Assembly (NCBI GenBank): GCA_022710245.1
Contig: JAKLHH010000604.1
Span: 1 to 5,485, forward strand
Reading direction: 5' to 3'
From: Myxococcota bacterium
GTDB taxonomy: Bacteria > Myxococcota > Polyangia > GCA-2747355 > JAKLHH01
Length of the DNA stretch: 5,485 bases
A program made the position numbers and the translations under genes. Within the stretch, counting starts at the first letter, position 1. Every line of letters begins with the position of its first letter. The notes below the pieces were generated by a model. That model searched no databases. It was not told the DNA's origin and was given only the letters and a program-made list of their open reading frames with translations. Positions 1-5,485 of this stretch are shown here, piece by piece.

Positions 1-870
1 CACCTTGCCGCCCCAGTACCCGAGCCCCGCGTTGGGGTAGAGCGTGAGCGGCGGGTTCAGCTTCCCGATCGTCCGCACCGCCTTGCCGGTCCTGGGATCG
101 ACGGCGCGCAGCTCGCCCCCGCCGAGGGAGAAGGTCTCGCTGGTGGCCACCGATACCAGGTCGGCGCCCTTGGACTCGCACGGCGACACGTCCCCGAGGC
201 GCGTGGCCGCGCCGGTCTCGCTGTCGATGCGCCAGTAGCCGCAGCTGAGGTCGACCCCCACCAGCACCTCGCGGCTCGGGTCGAGCGCGCCGACGGGAAG
301 GAAGGTGAGCCCCTTGATCGTGGTGGCACCGATGGTGCCGATCAGCGTGCAGTGGGCGGTCTTGGGGTCGATCTGCACCAGGGTGTAGTCCTTCGCGCCG
401 TGGTCGCGCAGCGCGCCCACCAGCCGCCCCGCCTGGTTGATGGCGATGTCGGTCATGCCGATGCAGCAGGTCCCGCCCGCGCCGTCGTCGGTGAGCTGGG
501 CGGCGCTCGTGAGGTGCACGCAGTCGAAGTCGCCCACCACGGAGAACGTGAAGGTCCTGGGGTCGAGCCGGAAGAGCCGCGCGGCGTCGTGGACGTAGAC
601 GGCGGGCGTCAGGCCGCCACCACCGCCGTCGGAGCTCCACGGCGGAGCGCTGGTCTCCGCGCCGGTGGCGGCGGCGGCTCCGGCATCGTCGCCAGCGGCA
701 GCCTGGGCCGGCTCGCCGCCCCCGCTGGCGGTCATCGAGACTCCGACGCAGCCGGCGAGCGCGAGGGCGAGGAGGAGCAGGGGAGCGAGCCGCCCTCCAT
801 CGCGGAGCCTCCGAAGGAGGCGAGCAGGGCGAATGGTTGGTCGCGGCCTTCCGAGTCCTGAGCACGTCAT
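1..870 (-). CDS. Exported lipoprotein with propeller-like repeats (N-terminal part, runs off left edge)
   Basis: Reading from the ATG at 870 gives 290 uninterrupted codons to the window edge; the C-terminus is missing. A basic n-region (many Arg, residues 8-27) is followed by a hydrophobic stretch (about 29-39) ending in L-A-G-C, a lipobox with C41 as the predicted lipidated residue, so the protein should be anchored in a membrane after Sec export. Residues 45-88 are a Gly/Ala-rich, probably disordered linker. The rest contains four similar units: LFRLDPRT near 99-106, LVQIDPKT near 164-171, YWRIDSET near 212-219 and LRAVDPRT near 254-261, each followed after several residues by a V-x-x-G or L-x-x-G type turn. 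This looks like the blades of a PQQ/WD-like beta-propeller. Extra cysteines at 117, 135, 136, 174, 210 and 231 could form disulfides outside the cytoplasm. Similar secreted propeller-like lipoproteins are, as I recall, common in myxobacteria. Function unknown; no catalytic motif seen. The 40-residue signal peptide is long, but no other start lies before the lipobox. Confidence 0.8.
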   Translation of the reverse strand, partial: MTCSGLGRPRPTIRPARLLRRLRDGGRLAPLLLLALALAGCVGVSMTASGGGEPAQAAAGDDAGAAAATGAETSAPPWSSDGGGGGLTPAVYVHDAARLFRLDPRTFTFSVVGDFDCVHLTSAAQLTDDGAGGTCCIGMTDIAINQAGRLVGALRDHGAKDYTLVQIDPKTAHCTLIGTIGATTIKGLTFLPVGALDPSREVLVGVDLSCGYWRIDSETGAATRLGDVSPCESKGADLVSVATSETFSLGGGELRAVDPRTGKAVRTIGKLNPPLTLYPNAGLGYWGGKV

Positions 871-876
871 GCCGAA

Positions 877-884
877 CACCTCCC
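877..884 (-). promoter_or_regulatory. Ribosome binding site of the lipoprotein gene
   Basis: On the minus strand the sequence AAGGGAGGTG ends six bases before the ATG at 870, a near-ideal Shine-Dalgarno match. It settles the start of the lipoprotein despite the unusually long signal peptide. Confidence 0.75.
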
Positions 885-1057
885 TTGTCGGTTGCTGGGC
901 CTCTTCTCGACGGTGAGCGCTCGTCAGCAGTGCTCAGCAAGGCGGGTGCCAGAGGCCTCATCGCCAAGGCCCGCTGTCAACTCGTCGGGTTGCGCGCCAG
1001 GGGACCACGCCGCCCGCGAGGTCGGCGACGGGGCAGGGGGGCGTCACCCACAGGGAG

Positions 1058-1075
1058 TGAAACGCCGGCGTTTCA
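1058..1075. promoter_or_regulatory. Perfect 18-bp palindrome, possible operator
   Basis: TGAAACGCCGGCGTTTCA equals its own reverse complement over all 18 bases. It lies upstream of the lipoprotein gene (about 188 bases from its ATG) and downstream of the dehydrogenase stop. With no central spacer it resembles a binding site for a dimeric regulator more than a transcription terminator, and no T tract follows on either strand. No matching regulator gene is visible in the window. It could also fold as a 7-bp hairpin with a CCGG loop in RNA. Confidence 0.4.
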
Positions 1076-1196
1076 GTGGGAGGCGATGAACACAGGGACT
1101 CTCGCAGCGGTGCGCCAACGACCAGCGCAGTCGGGCGTAGCTGCCGCGACCAACGTTGCGGGAGGGCGGAGGGCGATGAACCTGGAGAGGTGAGGT

Positions 1197-1223
1197 GGTG
1201 GCGCCGCTACGCCCGCGCCCACC
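1197..1223 (-). terminator. Weak GC-rich hairpin at the dehydrogenase stop codon
   Basis: GGTGG and CGC at 1197-1204 can pair with GCG and CCACC at 1215-1223, leaving one bulged base (C1218) and a ten-base loop. The hairpin spans the stop codon of the dehydrogenase gene (1207-1209). No T-rich tract follows on the minus strand, so intrinsic termination is doubtful; in DNA this GC-rich such stems also arise by chance. Confidence 0.2.
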
Positions 1224-2517
1224 CGCTCGCGACCAGGTGGCGGATGATGGCCTGGCCGCGGTGCCCCCAGAGCGGGTGGGGCTGCCGCGCGAGCTCGTCG
1301 GCGAGCTCCTCGGCCTCGAGCGCGGTGGTGCGGCCCGACCGCTGCGCGCGCCCGAAGACCTCCTTGGCGCGCTGGAAGATGCCCTCGGGCTCGTCGCGGC
1401 GGAGGTGGCGCAGGATCGCCGGGTCCTCGGCGAGGATGCCGTACTGCTCGTTGGCGCAGTTGACGATCCCCATGCGGTTGGCGAGGAAGTCCGGCACGTA
1501 GAGGATGCCGCGCTCGTGCAGCGCGCGCGAGTCGCGCTCGGCGTCCTCGAGCTGGTTGTTGGCGCCGCCGCAGATCACCTTCGCGCGCAGGCCCGGGATG
1601 GTGCGCGGGTTCAGGATCGCGCCCACCGCGTTGGGCGCCAGCACGTCACACTCCTCGCTGAGCACCGCCATGTTGCCGGGCTTGACCACGCGGAGCTCGA
1701 GCGGCGCGCCGGTGAAGCGCTCGCGCACGCGCTTGACCGCGATCTCGTCGAGGTCCGCGCCGATCACGCGCTTGACCTTGCGCTCGAGGAGGTCGCCGAT
1801 CATGTAGATCGCCACGTTGCCGAGGCCCTGCATCGCCACCGTCTTGCCGTCGAGGGAGCCGAGCCCGAGGTGGTCGAGCGCGGCCTCCATCGCGGTGACG
1901 ACGCCGGTCGCGGTGAGGACGCTCGGGTTCCCGCTGCCGCCCATCTCGCGCGGGATGCAGGTGGTGAAGCGCGTCTGGCTGAAGATCCACGCCATGTCGT
2001 CGGTGTTGGTGCCGACGTCCTCGGCGGTGACGTAGCAGCCCTGCAGCCCGCTGATGAAGCGGCCGTAGTCGCGGAAGACCTGCTCGCGCAGGTCGGGGTC
2101 GCGGTGATCGCTGCCGGCGAGGCGCGCGACGACGCCCTTGCCGCCGCCCCACCAGAGCCCGGCGAGCGCGCACTTGTGGCCCATGCCGCGGCTCAGGCGG
2201 AGCCCGTCGCGGACCATCGCCTCGACGGTGTCGTAGCTCCAGAAGCGGACGCCGCCGGCGGCCTGGCCGCGGCGCGTCTGGTGCACGCAGGCCGAGAGGA
2301 GGTGCCCGCTCTCCTGCCCGATCTCGAAGAAGCAACCCTCGTGGCCGCGGTAGTCGCGGCGGTCCGCGGCGACGGCGGCGCGGAGCGGCTCGAGGGCAGG
2401 GTGGCTCGCCTGCAGCTCGCCGCTGTCCGGATCGGTGACGAGGTACGCGCGGCGCACCTCGGCGGCGCGCAGGGTCTCGATCAGCTGTTCGGGGGGCGCT
2501 CTCCAGAGGTCGCTCAT
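1207..2517 (-). CDS. Glu/Leu/Phe/Val-family amino-acid dehydrogenase, leucine/phenylalanine type
   Basis: This complete 436-residue cytoplasmic enzyme should oxidatively deaminate an L-amino acid to its 2-oxo acid with NAD(P)+, or run in reverse. The substrate-binding half carries RGMGHK (K115), GGGKG (K127) and AEDVGTNTDD (D167), the family's two lysines and catalytic Asp; spacings of 12 and 40 match those I recall for phenylalanine and glutamate dehydrogenases. A87, just before GGVR, sits where glutamate dehydrogenases carry the Lys that binds the side-chain carboxylate, so a hydrophobic substrate (Leu, Val, Ile or Phe) is favoured. The Rossmann half has GLGNVA (231-236) and an acidic residue after beta-2 (D255), suggesting NAD. 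GGANNQLE (317-324) and a C-terminal IVNCANEQYG block are also family hallmarks. It is longer than typical leucine dehydrogenases (about 365 residues), chiefly through about 45 extra N-terminal residues and a C-terminal tail. GGAG lies seven bases before the ATG. Exact substrate cannot be read from sequence. Confidence 0.92.
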   Translation of the reverse strand: MSDLWRAPPEQLIETLRAAEVRRAYLVTDPDSGELQASHPALEPLRAAVAADRRDYRGHEGCFFEIGQESGHLLSACVHQTRRGQAAGGVRFWSYDTVEAMVRDGLRLSRGMGHKCALAGLWWGGGKGVVARLAGSDHRDPDLREQVFRDYGRFISGLQGCYVTAEDVGTNTDDMAWIFSQTRFTTCIPREMGGSGNPSVLTATGVVTAMEAALDHLGLGSLDGKTVAMQGLGNVAIYMIGDLLERKVKRVIGADLDEIAVKRVRERFTGAPLELRVVKPGNMAVLSEECDVLAPNAVGAILNPRTIPGLRAKVICGGANNQLEDAERDSRALHERGILYVPDFLANRMGIVNCANEQYGILAEDPAILRHLRRDEPEGIFQRAKEVFGRAQRSGRTTALEAEELADELARQPHPLWGHRGQAIIRHLVASGWARA

Positions 2518-2564
2518 GCCATGGCTCCGTCTAGACTGTGCGGTACGCGGGTGTGCTGGTGCGC

Positions 2565-2593
2565 ACTCTACCCGGAGCGCCCCGAAGGTTCAA
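2565..2593 (-). promoter_or_regulatory. Candidate sigma-70-type promoter of the dehydrogenase gene
   Basis: On the minus strand TTGAAC (2593-2588) and TAGAGT (2570-2565) are separated by exactly 17 bases; each hexamer matches consensus at four of six positions. Transcription would begin near 2558, leaving about 40 bases of leader before the ATG at 2517, with GGAG at 2528-2525 as ribosome binding site. Plausible but unproven. Confidence 0.45.
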
Positions 2594-2630
2594 CGGCCGC
2601 GCGCCGCCCGCGCGCCCGCGCGCCGGCCGC
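2594..2630. repeat. 37-nt pure G/C block with imperfect inverted repeat
   Basis: Positions 2594-2630 contain no A or T and are rich in alternating CG steps. GGCCGCGCGC (2595-2604) is inverted as GCGCGCCGGCC (2618-2628) with one extra base. It adjoins the -35 element of the dehydrogenase promoter and lies about 50 bases before the CheW-CZB start, so it could form a strong hairpin in the leader of either transcript if transcribed. It is the most extreme composition in the divergent intergenic region 2518-2680. No promoter for the CheW-CZB gene was identifiable there. Confidence 0.4.
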
Positions 2631-2680
2631 ACGTCCGCGTTTCTTCTCAGGTTCGTCCTCGCCCCGTCGATGAGACGAGC

Positions 2681-3466
2681 ATGACGGATCTGCGCGAGCA
2701 GTGGGTGCTCTTCTCGCTCGACGAGCGGCGCTTCGGGATCCCTATCCCCAGCGTGCTCGAGATGGTGGTGCTGGAGCGGGTCACGCCGATCCCGCTCGCG
2801 CCGCGGCACGTGCGCGGGGTGATCAACCTGCGCGGCGGCATCATCACCGTGCTGGACCTGCGCGAGCGGCTGGCGCTCCCGCGCGGTGACGCCGCGGTGG
2901 CCGCCACCATCGCGCTCCTCGAGGAGCGCGAGCAGGACCACGTGCGCTGGCTGGAGGAGCTCGAGGGGGCGCTGCGCGAGGGCCGCGCGTTCCGGCTGAC
3001 GACCGATCCGCACGCCTGCGCCTTCGGGCGCTGGTACGACGCCTACCAGACCGACGACATCATGCTGAGCCTGCAGCTCCTCAAGTTCGACCTCCCGCAC
3101 CGGCGCATCCACGCGCTCGCCGATGTGGTCCTCGGGCTGGCGGCCAACGGAGCGCTGGGGGAGGCGCTGGCGGCCATCGCCGAGGCTCGCGCGAGCGTGC
3201 TGGCCGAGATGCGGGGCCTCTTCGCCGAGACCCGGCGCCTGCTACGAGCGAGCCTGCTCGAGGTGGTGATCATCGTCGACGTCGGCGGTCGCCGCTTCGG
3301 GCTCGCCGTGGACCGGGTGACCGAGACCTGCTCGATCCCGCCGGAGGCGATCTCCGTCCGCGAGGTCTCCCTCGGCGACGCCGCGGTCCAGCGGGGCATC
3401 GCCCTGGTAGCGGGGGCGCCGGTGCAGCTCCTCGAGCCGGCGGCGCTGGTCGCCGCGCCTCCCTAG
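2681..3466 (+). CDS. CheW-type coupling protein with a CZB-like zinc-binding domain inserted in the CheW fold
   Basis: The protein has 261 residues; ordinary CheW has about 150-170. Residues 6-68 form the first CheW half: FSLDERRFGIPI, then HVRGVINLRGGIITVLDLRERL, the classic CheW core. Residues 189-258 form the second half, with EVVIIVDVGGRRFGLAVDRV followed by the final strands. Between them, about residues 80-188 are mostly helical and match the chemoreceptor zinc-binding (CZB) domain: DHVRW (H87), HACAFGRWYD (C113, the H-x-C-x-x-G-x-W-Y signature) and PHRRIH (H140, H144). In the E. coli diguanylate cyclase DgcZ the zinc ligands are, as I recall, H22, C52, H79 and H83; the last two spacings (27 and 4) are identical here. 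CheW proteins couple CheA kinases to chemoreceptors at the cytoplasmic face of the membrane. A role for this one in zinc- or oxidant-responsive signalling is inference. The ATG at 2681 starts where CheW homology begins; the open frame extends upstream into the divergent dehydrogenase gene but has no plausible nearer start. Its Shine-Dalgarno sequence is weak (GAGACGAGC). Confidence 0.87.
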   Translation: MTDLREQWVLFSLDERRFGIPIPSVLEMVVLERVTPIPLAPRHVRGVINLRGGIITVLDLRERLALPRGDAAVAATIALLEEREQDHVRWLEELEGALREGRAFRLTTDPHACAFGRWYDAYQTDDIMLSLQLLKFDLPHRRIHALADVVLGLAANGALGEALAAIAEARASVLAEMRGLFAETRRLLRASLLEVVIIVDVGGRRFGLAVDRVTETCSIPPEAISVREVSLGDAAVQRGIALVAGAPVQLLEPAALVAAPP

Positions 3467-3482
3467 CTCCATGCTCGGAGCT
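3465..3482. terminator. Possible hairpin between convergent genes
   Basis: AGCTCC (3465-3470) is inverted as GGAGCT (3477-3482) around a six-base loop. It overlaps the CheW-CZB stop codon and sits in the 41-base gap before the end of the convergent response-regulator gene, where a two-way terminator would be expected. The stem is short and no T tract follows on either strand, so activity is uncertain. Confidence 0.3.
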
Positions 3483-3507
3483 TGGGCGCCGGTGGGGTGA
3501 GGGAGCG

Positions 3508-5094
<1,587 letters not shown>

Positions 5095-5100
5095 CAGCGC

Positions 5101-5132
5101 TCCGCTAATCGTCCGCTAATCGACCGCTAACG
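5101..5132. repeat. Three tandem 10-11-bp repeats in the leader of the HD-GYP gene
   Basis: TCCGCTAATCG occurs at 5101-5111 and exactly again at 5112-5122; a third, diverged copy ACCGCTAACG follows at 5123-5132. The 11-base period is close to one DNA turn, so a protein could bind all copies on one face. The array lies downstream of the predicted transcription start and the copy nearest the gene overlaps the GGAG ribosome binding site (5100-5103). It may be an operator or a translational control element; in RNA it reads as GAUUAGCGGA repeats with two GGA triplets. Confidence 0.6.
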
Positions 5133-5151
5133 TTTACTACTGTGACGTTGA

Positions 5152-5180
5152 AGTATAGCAGCCATGCTGAAAAAGCTCAA
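5152..5180 (-). promoter_or_regulatory. Promoter of the HD-GYP response-regulator gene (sigma-70 type)
   Basis: On the minus strand TTGAGC (5180-5175) and TATACT (5157-5152) are separated by exactly 17 bases, matching consensus at four and five of six positions. The region is clearly AT-richer than its surroundings. Transcription should begin near 5145, giving about 50 bases of leader that include the three direct repeats. This is the best promoter in the window. Confidence 0.6.
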
Positions 5181-5223
5181 ACCGTGACCGGGTTCTTCTC
5201 GGGTTCCCCCCAGGCATGGCAGC

Positions 5224-5485
5224 TCAGGCGACCCCCACCGGCGCGGCCGGGCGCGCCGGCTGCTTGAACCAGGAGAACCAGGAGTAGAAGGTCTCCAGCT
5301 GGCGCCGCCGGTCCGGCTCCAGGTAGTCGAAGTTCTGGCCGCGATCGATGACCTCCCAGAAGTCGCGATCGACCACCGCGAGCATCTCCTCGCGGATGCT
5401 GAGCAGCCGCTCCGGTCGCTCGTGCTCCATGTCCTTCCAGACCATCCGCGCGAGCTCCTCGGCGCCCCTCGCCAGGTAGTAGGTC
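5224..5485 (-). CDS. Unrecognised protein, C-terminal 86 residues (enters from right edge)
   Basis: The frame is open from the right edge to a TGA at 5226-5224. An ATG at 5445 exists, but the 13 codons before it read naturally (TYYLARGAEELAR) in the same helical style, so the gene most likely begins outside the window. The visible part is highly charged and mostly helical, rich in Glu, Arg and aromatics, with YSWFSWF near the end (17-23 residues from the C-terminus) and a short Pro/Ala tail. I do not recognise the family, and there is no membrane segment or catalytic motif in this piece. It runs in the same direction as the HD-GYP gene, but 129 bases and a promoter separate them, so they are probably transcribed separately. 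A weak stem (AACC/GGTT, 5180-5194) with a T5 tract after it on the minus strand (5174-5170) is too poor to call a terminator. Confidence 0.7.
   Translation of the reverse strand, partial: TYYLARGAEELARMVWKDMEHERPERLLSIREEMLAVVDRDFWEVIDRGQNFDYLEPDRRRQLETFYSWFSWFKQPARPAAPVGVA

Larger units (their letters stand above)
871..1206. other. Non-coding interval between dehydrogenase and lipoprotein genes
   Basis: This 336-base stretch has open frames but none with convincing protein character (Arg/Ser/Gly/Pro-rich shadow translations, no domain motifs). It should hold the promoter of the minus-strand lipoprotein gene. A perfect TTGACA lies on the minus strand at 980-975, but no acceptable -10 hexamer follows at 16-18 bases, so no promoter is called. 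The interval also contains the 18-bp palindrome annotated separately and two copies of GGCGATGAAC (1082-1091 and 1172-1181). No tRNA or recognisable RNA gene was seen. Confidence 0.6.

Noticed and set aside
858..937. 8-bp inverted repeat CTGAGCAC / GTGCTCAG around the lipoprotein start
   Set aside because: Short arms 64 bases apart are expected by chance in a window this size.
975..980. Perfect TTGACA on the minus strand upstream of the lipoprotein gene
   Set aside because: No reasonable -10 hexamer occurs 16-18 bases downstream (GGCCTC and neighbours), so it cannot be called a promoter.
1082..1181. Direct repeat GGCGATGAAC at 1082-1091 and 1172-1181
   Set aside because: Only two short copies 90 bases apart; could be chance or an old duplication, with no link to a function.
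1176..1193. Five-codon ORF with a good Shine-Dalgarno sequence on the plus strand
   Set aside because: Too short to support as a leader peptide, and no gene follows it on that strand; the downstream DNA is antisense to the dehydrogenase.
1195..2673. 492-codon open frame on the plus strand opposite the dehydrogenase
   Set aside because: It is the antisense shadow of a clear dehydrogenase gene in GC-rich DNA; its translation is a low-complexity Ala/Arg/Val/Asp/Glu/Leu/His mix with no domain motif.
2435..2680. Upstream extension of the CheW-CZB reading frame
   Set aside because: It would overlap the start of the divergent dehydrogenase gene and adds Arg/Pro/Ala-rich residues with no homology; CheW sequence begins right after the ATG at 2681.
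5170..5223. Possible terminator after the right-edge gene, and the 7-bp inverted repeat GCCATGC/GCATGGC (5161-5167, 5214-5220)
   Set aside because: The stem next to the T5 tract is only four base pairs and five bases away from it; the same T tract lies in the promoter spacer of the HD-GYP gene.

Overview
This is a GC-rich, gene-dense window. It holds five protein-coding genes, two of them cut by the window edges. The very high G/C at third codon positions, the lipoprotein with a Gly/Ala-rich linker and DP-x-T repeats, and the REC-GAF-HD-GYP regulator beside an elaborated CheW protein suggest a myxobacterium-like organism (Myxococcota, formerly Deltaproteobacteria). That placement is inference from style; no marker gene is present.

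Layout, left to right. (1) Positions 1-870, minus strand: N-terminal 290 residues of an exported lipoprotein with repeats resembling beta-propeller blades, running off the left edge. (2) 871-1206: non-coding, with a perfect 18-bp palindrome. (3) 1207-2517, minus: a complete Glu/Leu/Phe/Val-type amino-acid dehydrogenase. (4) 2518-2680: divergent intergenic region with a plausible sigma-70-type promoter for the dehydrogenase and a 37-nt run of pure G/C. (5) 2681-3466, plus: a CheW-type chemotaxis coupling protein whose CheW fold is split by an inserted CZB-like zinc-binding domain. (6) 3508-5094, minus and convergent with the CheW gene: a REC-GAF-HD-GYP response regulator, predicted to be an active cyclic-di-GMP phosphodiesterase. 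(7) 5095-5223: its leader, with a good promoter and three 10-11-bp direct repeats lying between the predicted transcription start and the start codon, the last one touching the Shine-Dalgarno sequence. (8) 5224-5485, minus: the C-terminal 86 residues of an unrecognised protein entering from the right edge.

The most interesting object is the CheW-CZB-CheW protein. It keeps the 3-His/1-Cys ligand pattern of CZB domains (H87, C113, H140, H144), so it looks like a coupling protein that senses zinc or thiol oxidation in its own body. It lies tail-to-tail with a c-di-GMP phosphodiesterase regulator. Joint action of the two genes in motility or biofilm control is a hypothesis; no CheA or chemoreceptor gene is visible here. 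The dehydrogenase and lipoprotein look like unrelated neighbours.
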